A DNA stretch of 50,709 nt, from NCBI GenBank assembly GCA_021648375.1, contig JAKISW010000021.1, positions 1 to 50,709 on the forward strand, read 5' to 3'. Under the pieces are notes generated by a model. It did not search any database and was not told the origin of the DNA. It was given only the letters and a program-made list of their open reading frames with translations. This stretch comes from Devosiaceae bacterium. GTDB taxonomy: Bacteria > Pseudomonadota > Alphaproteobacteria > Rhizobiales > Devosiaceae. This document shows, piece by piece, positions 35,909-46,700 of the stretch; position 1 is the first letter of the stretch, and every line of letters starts with the position of its first letter. The position numbers were made by a program, and so were the translations under genes.

Positions 35909-37252
35909 CTAATCGGGGAATAATTTGTCCAATCTTGCTTTAACGGCGAACCAGAATATTATTCCGCGCACAATAAAAAATATGTTCAGGGCCAGCCACA
36001 GGCCAAGCAGGCCAAAAAATTCCTGAAATATAAATGCAACAATTATATAGATCGCAAACGAAATCATCATTCCGTTGCGAATTAGAGAATTCATGGTCGC
36101 GCCGGTCATCACCCCATCCATGACAAAAGCAATCACCCCGGTAAAAGCTATCAGCGCCGCAACAAACAGATATTGTCTTGCCACCATTCGCACTTCTTCA
36201 TTGGTGGTAATAAAATCAATCAATAATGGCCCGGCAGCAATCCAAAAGATGAATAGACCAAACCCGATTACCAGCCCCCAAAACGCGGCCAGCATCCACG
36301 CTCTTTCAAAGGCGGGACGATAATTTGCCCCGATGGCTTTGCCGCAATAAAATTCTGCCGCCTGAGCCTGCCCATCCAAAAAAAATGCTGTAACCATCAT
36401 AAAGTTGAGCAATACGGCACTCGCTGCCAGATTTATTTCGCCCGAGCGTGACATTTGAGCGGAGAAAAAAGCAAAGGCGCTCATCAAAGCTGCCGAGCGG
36501 ATCATCAGATCCCGGCTAAGGTCGAACAATCTCCAAAGGTCGTTTTTATTCAATATTTTTTGAAAAAGTTTTTTGCTCGCAAGGTAATTACTGCCGGAAA
36601 ATTCTTTCAAAATAATTGCCGCTGCTATCAGAGCAATTACAATTTCGGCCACAATAGTGCCAAATGCCACCCCGGCGACCCCAAGACCAAGCCCATAAAC
36701 CAGCCAGATCGATAGAATGATGTTTATTGAATTCAAACCAATTTGCAGCGCCATCCCGGTTTTGGCCATGCCCCGCCCATAAAACCAGCCAAGAAAAACA
36801 AAGTTGAGCAGCACAAAAGGGGCCGACCACATTCTGATTTGAAGATATTGCAAAAAGGGTTTTTCCACTCCCATAGTGGGCGGAGCAAACAATAATACCC
36901 CAAGCATCTGAATCAAGGGGCTTAAAACCACCAGCAATAAACCAAGCCCGATGCCAAGCATCGTCGCCCGCAACAAATGGGCAATGACATCTTCATCCTG
37001 TTGCGCACCCACGGATTGGGCCGTTAGCCCTGCCGTGCCAAGGCGCAGGAAAAACGCCATGGAAAACACCAGACTAAAGGTGACCGCGCCAAGCTCAAGA
37101 CCACCCAGCATGCCCGCATCACCCAATCGACCAATAACGGCAATATCAACAATGCCAACCAGTGGTTCGGTAATGAAGGCAATTGAAGCCGGCAGGGCAA
37201 TTTTGAATATATCCCCATGGGAAACACTAAAGGGGCGGACCTGTTTTCCCAT
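35909..37252 (-). CDS. MATE family efflux transporter (DinF-like)
   Basis: A 447-residue protein with about 12 membrane helices and the MATE two-half layout. N-terminal IALPASIAFITEPLVGIVDIAVIGRLGDAGMLGGLELG is typical of the DinF branch, and NSLIRNGMM precedes the last helices. MATE proteins export cationic compounds using a sodium or proton gradient. It is 9 bp downstream of the SDR gene on the same strand and convergent with pyrD. The substrate is unknown. Confidence 0.92.
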   Translation of the reverse strand: MGKQVRPFSVSHGDIFKIALPASIAFITEPLVGIVDIAVIGRLGDAGMLGGLELGAVTFSLVFSMAFFLRLGTAGLTAQSVGAQQDEDVIAHLLRATMLGIGLGLLLVVLSPLIQMLGVLLFAPPTMGVEKPFLQYLQIRMWSAPFVLLNFVFLGWFYGRGMAKTGMALQIGLNSINIILSIWLVYGLGLGVAGVAFGTIVAEIVIALIAAAIILKEFSGSNYLASKKLFQKILNKNDLWRLFDLSRDLMIRSAALMSAFAFFSAQMSRSGEINLAASAVLLNFMMVTAFFLDGQAQAAEFYCGKAIGANYRPAFERAWMLAAFWGLVIGFGLFIFWIAAGPLLIDFITTNEEVRMVARQYLFVAALIAFTGVIAFVMDGVMTGATMNSLIRNGMMISFAIYIIVAFIFQEFFGLLGLWLALNIFFIVRGIIFWFAVKARLDKLFPD

Positions 37253-37261
37253 GATTTGGGG

Positions 37262-38023
37262 TCAGCTTTTGCGCAAAATTGTTGGAATGGATGGCACCTG
37301 AATTAGTGGCATCAACTCCATGGAATTAACATTTAGATGGGGGGGAAGCGTGGCCAAAAACCAGATTATATCGGCAACATCCTCCGGTAAGATCGGCTCT
37401 ACATCCTCATAAAATTTTTCGTTGGCATCACCATCACCATAGGAGCGAACCTTCATGAATTCAGATTTTGCCATGCCCGGCTCAAAGCTGGTGACCCGAA
37501 TATCGCTGCCTGCAAGATCGGTGCGCAACTCATAGGAAAACTGGCGCACAAATGCTTTGCTTGATCCATAAACATTGCCGCCCGGATAGGGGTAACGTCC
37601 GGCGATTGAACCAACATTAATGATCGAGGCACCCCGTCCGGCCTGTTTTAGCATCGGGATCAATTCCTGCGTCGTATGCACAAGGCCCATGATATTTGTC
37701 TCAACCATAACTCGCCAGTCTTTTAGCGGGGCATCAGGGATTGGTTTGGAGCCAAGGGCCAGCCCGCCATTGTTAAACAGGCATTTTACCGGACGAAATT
37801 CGTCGGGGATATTTTTTACACCCGCAATAATACTATCATGATCCATCAAATCCATTTGCATTGGATATATCGTGCCATCCGGGCAGGTGTTTTTGAGTTC
37901 CTCCAGACGCTCCTTGCGCCGCCCGGTGGCAATCACCTTCCAGCCGTTTTTTGCAAACAGGCGCGCCGTTGCCTCGCCAAATCCAGAAGTTGCGCCGGTT
38001 ATCATTATGACGGGATCAGCCAT
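37262..38023 (-). CDS. SDR family NAD(P)-dependent oxidoreductase
   Basis: A 253-residue classical short-chain dehydrogenase. TGATSGFG at 9-16 binds the cofactor, and ATGRRKERLE after the second strand has the Arg pair that favours NADP. NNGG near 89 replaces the usual NNAG, with INVGS (catalytic Ser) near 135 and YGSSK (Tyr-x3-Lys) near 152. It resembles YdfG-type 3-hydroxy acid dehydrogenases. It is the first gene of a probable two-gene unit with the MATE transporter. Confidence 0.9.
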   Translation of the reverse strand: MADPVIMITGATSGFGEATARLFAKNGWKVIATGRRKERLEELKNTCPDGTIYPMQMDLMDHDSIIAGVKNIPDEFRPVKCLFNNGGLALGSKPIPDAPLKDWRVMVETNIMGLVHTTQELIPMLKQAGRGASIINVGSIAGRYPYPGGNVYGSSKAFVRQFSYELRTDLAGSDIRVTSFEPGMAKSEFMKVRSYGDGDANEKFYEDVEPILPEDVADIIWFLATLPPHLNVNSMELMPLIQVPSIPTILRKS

Positions 38024-38044
38024 TGTGGTTTCCTTTGATTGATA

Positions 38045-38112
38045 GTCAGGGTCCTGACCCCAATTATGCTATTGATTTTAGAGCTTCAGAATCTAGGGGC
38101 CTGACCCTAATT
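38045..38112. repeat. Short direct repeats in the SDR-helicase gap
   Basis: CCTGACCCCAATT (38053-38065) recurs as CCTGACCCTAATT (38100-38112), 12 of 13 matching. The first copy is also the right arm of GTCAGG-GT-CCTGAC. The repeats lie in the 128-bp divergent gap and could bind a regulator of the helicase-pdeM operon; this is a weak call. Confidence 0.3.
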
Positions 38113-38151
38113 GTCTGATATATAATATTTCATCAGCAACCGGAACATATA

Positions 38152-40650
38152 GTGAGCCAGTTACCGCCCCAAATCAATAACTGGTTCACCGATCGCAACT
38201 GGAAATTGCGTGAGCATCAGTCAGATGTTTTAAAAGCCTATAATACTGGCCATTCAACCCTGTTGGTTGCCCCCACCGGATCGGGCAAAACCCTGGCTGG
38301 GTTTTTACCCACGCTGGTCGAACTTGCCAATGCTCCGCATAAAGGGCTGCATACGCTTTATATTTCGCCCCTAAAAGCGCTGGCGGTGGACGTCGCGCGC
38401 AATCTTTTGGACCCCATATCAGAAATGGCTCTGGATATTAAGGTTGAAACCAGAACCGGGGATACCCCAGCTTCAAAACGCCAGCGCCAACGCTATGATC
38501 CGCCACAAATTCTGCTGACAACCCCGGAACAATTGGCGCTGCTGATTTCTCATCCGGATGCGGCAAGGCTTTTTGGCTCTCTTCGCCGGATTGTTCTGGA
38601 TGAATTGCATGCACTGGTTTCTTCAAAACGAGGGGAGTTATTATCGCTTGGGCTGGCACGGCTGGCAATATTGGCCCCGGATATGAATATTTGTGCCCTG
38701 AGTGCAACAATCGGGCAGCCAGACTTGCTTTTGGAATGGATAGCGAGGCCACTTTATCCAAAACCGGCCAAGCTCATTTCCATGCAGGGCGGATCGGCTG
38801 CAGTTTTAAGTATTCTAGCCAGCAAAAACCGGGTTCCATGGGCCGGACATTCTGCCTCCTATGCCAGCCAAGATTTATATCAGATCATCAAAGACCATCG
38901 CACCAGTCTGCTTTTCGTCAATACCCGCTCGCAGGCTGAAAACCTGTTCAAAGAACTTTGGGATATTAATGAGGAAAACCTGGCAATTGCTCTGCACCAC
39001 GGCTCCCTTGATGTGGCTCAAAGGCGCAGAATTGAAAGCGCCATGGTGCAGGGAAAGCTCAAGGCAATTGTTTGTACCTCCACCCTTGATCTGGGCATTG
39101 ACTGGGGGGACGTGGATCTGGTCATGCAGATCGGGGCGCCAAAAGGCTCTTCGCGCATGCTGCAAAGGATCGGGCGCTCCAACCACCGGCTGGATACTCC
39201 ATCAAAGGCTATTTTGGTGCCCTCCAACCGATTTGAAGTGCTGGAATGCGAAGCTGCTCTTAGAGCTGTTGAGGAGGGGGTTCAGGATTCTGAACCGCCG
39301 ATGGATGGCAGCATGGATGTTTTGGCCCAGCATGTTCTGGGCATGGCCTGTGCGGGTGAGTTTGACGCGGTTGAACTGCACAATGAAATTATCAAGGCAT
39401 GGCCCTATAAGGATTTGAGCTGGCAACAATTTGAGCGGGTGGTGGATTTTGTCTCCAGCGGCGGTTACGCCTTAAGAGCCTATGAGAGATATGCAAAGCT
39501 CAGGCTAACCGCGGAAAAAAAATGGCGAATTGCCAACCAGAAAATCGCCCAGCAATATCGCCTGAATTCAGGCACCATAATCGAAGAACCCATGGTGCAG
39601 GTAAGGCTGGTTAAGGGAGGTGGAGAAGTTTCTTCTGCTGTGGGAAAAACCGGCGCAAAAACTCAAAAAATTCCTCGTGGTGGTCGTGCATTGGGAAAAA
39701 TGGAGGAATATTTCTTCAACCAGCTATTGCCGGGAGATACTTTTTTATTTGGCGGAGAAATTCTTGCCTTTCATTCCATGGGAGAAAGTGAGGCATATGT
39801 TGTCAGGTCATTTTCGCAAAACCCAAAAGTCCCCGCCTATATGGGGGGAAAGTTTCCCCTCTCCACATATCTGGCCCAGCGCGTACGAGCGTTGTTGGCT
39901 GACCATAAAAACTGGCATAAATTGCCAGATCAGGTCAGCAAATGGTTAGAGTTACAACGGGAATTTTCACAGCTTCCGGGCCGGGACAACCTATTGGTTG
40001 AAACCTTTCCGCGCGCCGACAAATCCTATCTGGTATGTTATCCGTTTGAGGGACGTCTGGCCCACCAAAGCCTTGGCATGCTGCTAACCAGAAGGCTGGA
40101 GAGAATGGGTGCGCGCCCCTTAGGCTTTGTTGCTTCGGAATATGCTTTGGCAATCTGGGGGCTGGGGGATTTAAGCGAGATGATCAATTCCAAGCGCATC
40201 TCTTTGGATGAATTATTCTCCAGCGAAATGTTGGGGGATGACTTAGAAGAATGGCTGGCCGAATCCTCGCTAATGCGGCGCACCTTTAGAAATTGCGCGA
40301 TGATTTCAGGGTTGATTGAGCGCCGCCATCCCGGAAAGGAAAAAACCGGCCGCCAGATCACCATGAGTTCCGACCTGATTTATGATGTGCTTTATACCCA
40401 TGAACCGGATCATATTCTAATTGAGGCCACTCGGCGCGAAGTTGCTCGTGGATTATTGGATATCAAACGCCTTGGCCAATGCCTGAAAAGGGTTAAGAAC
40501 AGAATTGTGCATAAATCCCTTTCGCGCATTTCCCCGTTGGCAGTGCCGGTTATGCTTGAGATTGGCAAAGAACCCATATTTGGTGAGGGGCGTGAAAGCG
40601 CCATGGCAGAAGCCGCCGATGAGTTGATCAGGGAGGCAAGTGCTTCATAA
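38152..40650 (+). CDS. Ligase-associated DNA damage response DEXH box helicase
   Basis: An 832-residue superfamily 2 helicase of the Lhr-like ligase-associated group. Motif I APTGSGKT near 40, DEXH-type motif II LDELHAL near 150, motif III LSATIG, helicase C-terminal motifs TSTLDLGIDWGDVDLVMQIGAP and QRIGRSNHR near 340-350, then the long DUF3516-like C-terminal region. The start is GTG 38152. The stop overlaps the pdeM ATG by one base. In many bacteria this pair lies with an ATP-dependent ligase and an MBL-fold exonuclease; those two are not next to it here. Confidence 0.92.
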   Translation: MSQLPPQINNWFTDRNWKLREHQSDVLKAYNTGHSTLLVAPTGSGKTLAGFLPTLVELANAPHKGLHTLYISPLKALAVDVARNLLDPISEMALDIKVETRTGDTPASKRQRQRYDPPQILLTTPEQLALLISHPDAARLFGSLRRIVLDELHALVSSKRGELLSLGLARLAILAPDMNICALSATIGQPDLLLEWIARPLYPKPAKLISMQGGSAAVLSILASKNRVPWAGHSASYASQDLYQIIKDHRTSLLFVNTRSQAENLFKELWDINEENLAIALHHGSLDVAQRRRIESAMVQGKLKAIVCTSTLDLGIDWGDVDLVMQIGAPKGSSRMLQRIGRSNHRLDTPSKAILVPSNRFEVLECEAALRAVEEGVQDSEPPMDGSMDVLAQHVLGMACAGEFDAVELHNEIIKAWPYKDLSWQQFERVVDFVSSGGYALRAYERYAKLRLTAEKKWRIANQKIAQQYRLNSGTIIEEPMVQVRLVKGGGEVSSAVGKTGAKTQKIPRGGRALGKMEEYFFNQLLPGDTFLFGGEILAFHSMGESEAYVVRSFSQNPKVPAYMGGKFPLSTYLAQRVRALLADHKNWHKLPDQVSKWLELQREFSQLPGRDNLLVETFPRADKSYLVCYPFEGRLAHQSLGMLLTRRLERMGARPLGFVASEYALAIWGLGDLSEMINSKRISLDELFSSEMLGDDLEEWLAESSLMRRTFRNCAMISGLIERRHPGKEKTGRQITMSSDLIYDVLYTHEPDHILIEATRREVARGLLDIKRLGQCLKRVKNRIVHKSLSRISPLAVPVMLEIGKEPIFGEGRESAMAEAADELIREASAS

Positions 40651-41360
40651 TGGTTTTAGCAAATACAAATCGCACCCATTCGTTTTCAGATAAAACCTGC
40701 CCTGTTGATTTCAATGATCATCAATTTATTGCGCTGCATTCAGGAGCGCTGTTCTGGCCAGGTGAAAACACCCTATTGGTTGCAGATTTACATCTGGAAA
40801 AAATGTCATCTTTCGCCCGCACCGGACAGCTTTTGCCCCCCTATGATACCGGGGCCACCCTTGCCCTGCTGCGCGATGATATAAAGACAAGCGGTGCAGT
40901 ACGGGTCATTTGCCTAGGGGACAGTTTCCATCGGGATGAGGGAGTATTAAGCCTTCTTGATGCTGATTTGGAGCTGCTTAAAGAGCTTGTTTCAGCGGTT
41001 GAGTGGATTTGGCTAAAGGGCAACCATGATCCCTCCCCCCATGATATCGGCGGGAAATGTGTCGACCAGATTGCAATTGACGATCTGGCTCTTGTTCACG
41101 AGCCAAGCGTTGCTGGGCATAATCAAATCGCTGGTCATTTACATCCCGGAGCACGTATTCGCATTAATGGGCGAACAAGCAAAGGCCCGTGTTTTATATA
41201 TGACAAGCGGCTGATGATTTTACCGGCCTATGGAAAAAGCACCGGCAATCTTAGTATTCTCTCCAATGCCTATGATGGATTATTTGATAAAAAAACAATG
41301 AATGTGATTATGATAGGCAAAGAAAAACTTTATCCGGTCGCGACAAAATTTCTGTTTTAA
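40650..41360 (+). CDS. pdeM: Ligase-associated DNA damage response endonuclease PdeM
   Basis: A 236-residue calcineurin-like metallophosphoesterase of the PdeM group. Metal motifs are LLVADLHLEKMSSF (DxH) near 46, CLGDSFHRDE (GDxxH) near 88, WLKGNHDP (GNHD) near 118 and AGHLHPG (GHxHP) near 165. It is proposed to process DNA ends in concert with the co-transcribed helicase. Coupled by TAATG to the upstream gene and convergent with the DUF3429 gene 6 bp away. Confidence 0.93.
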   Translation: MVLANTNRTHSFSDKTCPVDFNDHQFIALHSGALFWPGENTLLVADLHLEKMSSFARTGQLLPPYDTGATLALLRDDIKTSGAVRVICLGDSFHRDEGVLSLLDADLELLKELVSAVEWIWLKGNHDPSPHDIGGKCVDQIAIDDLALVHEPSVAGHNQIAGHLHPGARIRINGRTSKGPCFIYDKRLMILPAYGKSTGNLSILSNAYDGLFDKKTMNVIMIGKEKLYPVATKFLF

Positions 41361-41366
41361 AAAACC

Positions 41367-41822
41367 TTATTGCAGTCCACTCACAATCAGAATTGTAATC
41401 AACATCAAACAAATAGTTGCGGTTAACAAAATTCTCCGGGTTGAATAATCCTTTGGCAACTTGCCCTTAAACGCCGCCCAGCTGTCCCAAGCACCATGGC
41501 CACCAAATCCTGCAATAAGTACCGCAAGAGCTAGTGAGAACGGCATCAATAAAATTGCGATTGCCAAAACCGGCCCGAGGGCAAATGGCACTAACCAGCC
41601 GGTTTGAGCTTCAATTCCATTCAGCAATGCTCCATATCGGGTTCCGGCAAAAAAGCTCAAAAGCACAACACAATAACCCACTAATGCAATTTGAAGTTTT
41701 TCCTGCCCGATTATCGCCAGGCCCGGAAATACAAAAAATACCAAGGCTAAAAAAACCGGCAACGAAAACGCCATTACAAAAACTGCAGTAGTTTCACTGC
41801 CTGCAAATATTTTTGATTTCAT
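41367..41822 (-). CDS. DUF3429 family membrane protein
   Basis: A 151-residue inner-membrane protein with about five helices that matches DUF3429: LLSFFAGTRYGALL near 55 and FGGHGAWDSWAAFKGKLPKDYSTRRILLT near 105-132. The function is not known. It is the last of three minus-strand genes (TauE, TIGR02186, DUF3429), 9 bp after the TIGR02186 stop. Confidence 0.87.
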   Translation of the reverse strand: MKSKIFAGSETTAVFVMAFSLPVFLALVFFVFPGLAIIGQEKLQIALVGYCVVLLSFFAGTRYGALLNGIEAQTGWLVPFALGPVLAIAILLMPFSLALAVLIAGFGGHGAWDSWAAFKGKLPKDYSTRRILLTATICLMLITILIVSGLQ

Positions 41823-41831
41823 TTTCTTTGG

Positions 41832-42599
41832 CTATCGCCTAAAGGCGACGCCCCCCAGCCATCCGGTAAATAGTGCCAGCAAAACACTGGCTAAACCATA
41901 TATTAGCGGAAAATCCCTGGCGGTGTTAGAAATTAATTTCTCAACCCCAACGGTTCGCACAAAAAATCTTTGCGCCATCCGGTCAACCAGCTCTCCATCC
42001 TCGAACAAAAAGGTGGTCGCCAGATATGTTCCATTGGGTACGTTTGAGGGCAGTTCAATCTGAGCGCTGTAAAATGTGCGTGAATGAAACGAAACGGCAC
42101 GGCCTTTGATTCCATATGTGTCAGATTTTTGCATCAAACGGATCAACTCTTTTGTAAAATCCGCATGGGAAATTTTTTCTTCGCCCAAAACTACCTGTAT
42201 CTGATCTTCAAACCCGATTCCCAGCTCTGCCATTATTTCTTTAGAGATAATTTCTGAAGGGGGACGGGTGCCAAGCAGAAAGAAAAAAGATGGCGCACCG
42301 TAATATTTTACTTCTGCGGAGTTAAGCCAAACACCAAATTGGCGAGTTTTTTCGCGCACAACTTTGTTGATAGCTCCACCCTGGATCATAACAATTATAT
42401 CAAACGGGCCTTCGGCATATTCTGTGGAGCCGATGTCAGGCTCCACATTTCCAAACAAAGTCATAGTGCCGCCAACGAAGGTGGAATTTATGGAAATTTC
42501 CTGTTCTGATAATCTGGATATCAGGCGTTGGGATATTGCCGGGCTTATCAGCAAAATCATCATCAAAACTGCAAGCGGTGCTTTAATCAATCCTCTCAT
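41832..42599 (-). CDS. TIGR02186 family conserved hypothetical protein
   Basis: A 255-residue protein with signal peptide MRGLIKAPLAVLMMILLISPAIS, a beta-rich periplasmic domain (SEQEISINSTFVGGTMTLFGNV) and one C-terminal helix (FPLIYGLASVLLALFTGWLGGVAF), so it is anchored in the inner membrane facing the periplasm. It matches the TIGR02186 family of alphaproteobacteria, which is regularly paired with a TauE/SafE exporter, as here (4-bp overlap). It may help the exporter; no activity is established. Confidence 0.88.
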   Translation of the reverse strand: MRGLIKAPLAVLMMILLISPAISQRLISRLSEQEISINSTFVGGTMTLFGNVEPDIGSTEYAEGPFDIIVMIQGGAINKVVREKTRQFGVWLNSAEVKYYGAPSFFFLLGTRPPSEIISKEIMAELGIGFEDQIQVVLGEEKISHADFTKELIRLMQKSDTYGIKGRAVSFHSRTFYSAQIELPSNVPNGTYLATTFLFEDGELVDRMAQRFFVRTVGVEKLISNTARDFPLIYGLASVLLALFTGWLGGVAFRR

Positions 42600-43525
42600 G
42601 CCGCCCCCAGTGCCAAAACGGCAATAGAGAACGGATCTGTTGGGGTCACCAAAAGGGAATAGGCAAATCTAAAGGCAACAAGAAGAACAATAATTCCAAG
42701 CAATGCGCGAGTTTGTTCACCACGAAGTTTTTGGCCAATGGAGGCACCAAACTGCGCGCCGATTACCCCACCAACCATCAAAGAAAATGCAAGAACAATA
42801 TCCACGCTCTGGGAGTTTACTGCATGTAAAACCGTGGTGGCAGCCATGATTGCAAGTACCTGCAACAAGGAAGTACCAATAACCACATTGCCCGGAACCC
42901 GCAGCAGATAAACCAGCGCCGGCACCAGAATAAAGCCTCCGCCAATGCCCAGCAAAGAACCAAGGAAGCCGATAACCAGACCAATTACCAGAACCGGCAA
43001 AACACTTACATAAAGATTGGAGCGCTTAAAACGTATTCTTAAGGGCAAGCCATGGATCCAGTTGTGCTTGCCGGGAACTTTTTGTGGTCGTGGCTTGCCT
43101 TTGGAGCTTCTGATTAAAGAGCCAACAGCCTCCCAAACCAGTAACGCTCCAATTGAGCCAAGAAAAATCAGATATCCAAACGAGATTACCAGATCCAGCT
43201 GACCGGCCCCGCGCAGGGCAGAAAATGTAGAAACGCCCAAAAACGCGCCAACAACACCTGACAAAATAAGGTATAGTGCCAGATGAAAATCTATTCCCCC
43301 ATGCCGATAATATGAGAGCGCACCGGATGTCGAGGCGGCTACTACTGTCCCCGTAACTGAGGCAACAGCTACAGGGGCGGGAATGCCGGTAAAAATCAAT
43401 AACGGGGTGAGCAAAAAGCCGCCCCCAACTCCAAATAATCCGGAAAGAAACCCAACCGCGCCACCCATGCCGATTAAAAAAAACAGGCTGACTGACATTT
43501 CTGCAATTGGTAGATAGATCTGCAC
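42596..43525 (-). CDS. Sulfite exporter TauE/SafE family protein
   Basis: A 309-residue membrane protein with about eight helices and the two family repeats: GGAVGFLSGLFGVGGGFLLTPLLIF near 20-45 and IGFLGSLLGIGGGFILVPALVYLLRVP near 185-210. The family exports small anions such as sulfite or sulfoacetate. I kept GTG 43525, which gives the MQIYLPIAEMSV start seen in rhizobial relatives; ATG 43498 is the alternative. First gene of the three-gene unit ending at 41367. The 227 bp upstream, toward podJ, contain no gene. Confidence 0.9.
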   Translation of the reverse strand: MQIYLPIAEMSVSLFFLIGMGGAVGFLSGLFGVGGGFLLTPLLIFTGIPAPVAVASVTGTVVAASTSGALSYYRHGGIDFHLALYLILSGVVGAFLGVSTFSALRGAGQLDLVISFGYLIFLGSIGALLVWEAVGSLIRSSKGKPRPQKVPGKHNWIHGLPLRIRFKRSNLYVSVLPVLVIGLVIGFLGSLLGIGGGFILVPALVYLLRVPGNVVIGTSLLQVLAIMAATTVLHAVNSQSVDIVLAFSLMVGGVIGAQFGASIGQKLRGEQTRALLGIIVLLVAFRFAYSLLVTPTDPFSIAVLALGAA

Positions 43526-43752
43526 TATCTTTTTACCTGAACAATCTGTTGGACAATTTATTGCCTAAAAAAGCCTTCACCGGTCAGCCATATAAACCGC
43601 AAAAACAAACAGGTGTAAAACCGGAAATTTTGCTGACAGAATAAATTCCTTAAACGTCACTCATGACGAATTTATCATGTTTATGACCCACATGCGGGTT
43701 TTGTCAACGCTCATATGGTTTTCTGGTTAAATCAGCGTCAGATTTTAACAAT

Positions 43753-46700
43753 TTAAACCGGCTGACTCCCAAGCACGGCCAGCAATCTTGGATTTACAGC
43801 TCCGCTTGGTGCCATGCCGACCTGGCGTTCAAAATCAACAATTGCCCCTGCGGTTTTTGGACCCATAAGGCCATCGGGTGTGCCAGCATCAAACCCCAGC
43901 CGGTTCAAAACCGCCTGAACCCGAACGATCACTTCGGAATTATCAATATCAGCACCGGGGTCAAAATTTGCTGTCCATGTACCAATGGGGGCAAAATTTG
44001 CCAGAATATTCAGATTGGCAGCTTCCCAGGCGGCGATCTTGTTTTGCAAATCCGGCATGATTTGAGCATCCAGCGAACGGGCAATATCATCGCGCGCCTT
44101 AGCTGCATCCTCATCACCCAGACTGGCTGCGATCGAGAACCACTTATAGGCATTTTCAGCGTTTTGGGGAACACCCAATCCGCGAGCGTTTAGCATTGCC
44201 AGATTAAACTGGCTGTCTTTCAGGCCCAGATTGGCAGCTTTTTCAAACCAATAGGCAGCAAGGTCAAATTGGGGTTCACCCAACTGGCCGCTGGCCATTA
44301 AGGAGGCAAGATTGTGCATGGACATGCGGTTGCCGGCGTCAGCTGCCAATTGATACCAAAGGCGCGCGCGTGCCAGATCTTTTTCAACTCCAATGCCGTT
44401 TTCCAGCATATTTGCCAAACGGTAACCGGCGGGTGCAAACCCTTGAGCTGCCGAGCGCTCATACCACACAGAAGCTGCGCCAAGATCCTGAGTAATGGCA
44501 CGCCCTTCGGCAAAAATGGCGGCAATTTCGAATTGAGCTCTTGGGTCACCATCCTGGGCGGCCTGGCGCAATTGAAGAGGACCGATGGCCTCTGGAGGCA
44601 TTTCAAAGCCCTGAAGCGGGGTCGATGCACCAATGCTTGTCAGACTGGCCAGATTGAGGCTTACCGGAGTTTCCTGATTGACACCTGGGTCAATAATTCG
44701 CACGCCTTCACCAGATCCATTCTCCATCATCAGATTACTGGTTGTCTGATCTGGTGTGGTCTGTATTGGTGTTTCGCCCGGTATAAAAGAAGCACCGGCA
44801 GAACCAGATCCCTGATCAACAGGCAAATTATTTACGCCCCCGTCCACGAAGGTATCGGCGCTATCAGCGCTATCAATCTGGGCAACTGCCTCAACCTGAT
44901 CACCCTGGGGAGCGGAAAAACGCTGAGACACCAGATTTATGGTCAGTAAAGTTACTGCCGCCAGCGCCGCGACCAATAAAATTGGTTGACGATTTTTGGA
45001 CAAAAAACTTTCAGGAACTGTGGTCAGATCATCATATTCCTCGCTCTGATCTTCTTGTTTACTTGTAAATTCAGTTTCCTGATTACCATCCACAAGGGAG
45101 GCTTTTCCTTTGACGGAATTGTTTTTTTCGGTTTCAGTTTCTTTAACTGCTGCCGATTTTTTTTGAAATCTGGCTATGGCGCGCCCGATAAGAGATTGCT
45201 CTTCTTCCTGGGTCTGCATCTGATTGTTTGATTTTACCGCCCGGCGAGCAGCTTCTATAAAAGTGGAACGGGAAACTCTTGTATCCTGTGGTGGGTTTGA
45301 AGTATTTTCTTCCCTGTCGCCTGACCTGGTAATCGGGCTTTGATTTTGGGCAAACGTAGATTTGGGCGCCGGTGGTGCGCTGGGATTTTCATCATTCAGT
45401 CGGGGGATTTTTATGGGTTTTACATCGTTTTTATCAACATTACCCATGCCTTCAAAATCCGATGAAAACGGAGAATGGCGTGCAGGATGCGGCTCATCAA
45501 TTTCATGGATTTCACTTTCCATAACCAGCAAATCATCAGGTTCAACCCGCAACGAAGCAGGCACTGGTACACGCGCACTATTCTGGTCGGAATTAAATTC
45601 ACCCTTACCAAACACAGGGGCGTTCAGCGGCGCTTCTTCAGCGGGCGGACGGGGCATATTGTCTGCCAATTCAGGAAGCAAATGCTTTGATGGTTTTTCA
45701 GGTTTTAATATTTGAGCGCCGCTTTTTGTAGCGCCTGGCTCTTGTTCAAAGTTATTTTCAAACTTTGAGCGTTGCGTTTTGAGTGATGATTCAGAAACAT
45801 TTTGATCTATATCAACCGAGCCAGAAGGGTTTTTATCAACGGCTTCAAGCGAAGTTTCCAATCGAGACAGGCGGTCATTTACCTGATCAATGCTTTTTCT
45901 AACGTTTACAAATTCGCCATTCTGATTGTTATTGGTCTGTGACTTAAACAGGCCTGACAACCGCCCCTCCAACTCATCAAGAGCGGTTTGTTCAACACCG
46001 CTTCCACTCTGCGCCTGCAATTTTTCCATAGCTTCATAGGTTCTGTTCGCAACCATATCGGCAATAGCGTTGATGTCGGGCGATGAATTTACTTCATCAC
46101 CCTTGGTAAAAACCTGTTGCAACCCGCTAATTTCGGAATTGGTTTCATCCAGTTTTTTGGCCAGATTCTGTATGTGTTTTTCCAGCATATCAACCGAAAT
46201 TTCCGGTTGTTGCCCTGTATTGGAGGTTTCAGAAAAATTATTCTGCAAGCTGCCAAGCTGTTGCTCAAGCGCTTCAAATCTTGGTTCCACCGCGTTGAGC
46301 AAACTGGATTGTAAATTTTGTATTTCTGATTTGATGGAGCCGACAGGGCTGCCCTGACTTTCTATCTGTTCAATTCTTACCACCAGAGTATCGACCCGCT
46401 CGATCAGTTCTGCGGAATCGCTGTTGCTGCTGGCACTTTTCATGGCCTTGGTAAATTCAGCCATATCCCGGCTGAGCCATTCTATGTCTGGATTTGGCTG
46501 GGACATGGTTTGTTCCAGCGTATCAATGCGATCATATATTGAGCGCACGCATTTTTCTATCGGTTCAAGGTCGATCTCAATCTGCTCCAGATCGTCCATA
46601 CGTTGCAAAATATTTTTGACGCCGGGTTCCAAAGCGTCCAAATTATCTGAACCGGCTGTGGCAATCGCTGCGAAGTCCAATTGTCTGGTTTGTAAATCCT

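Noticed and set aside
44314..44949. 211-codon plus-strand frame opposite podJ
   Set aside because: Shadow of the SEL1-repeat region, whose repetitive codon pattern keeps the antisense frame open.
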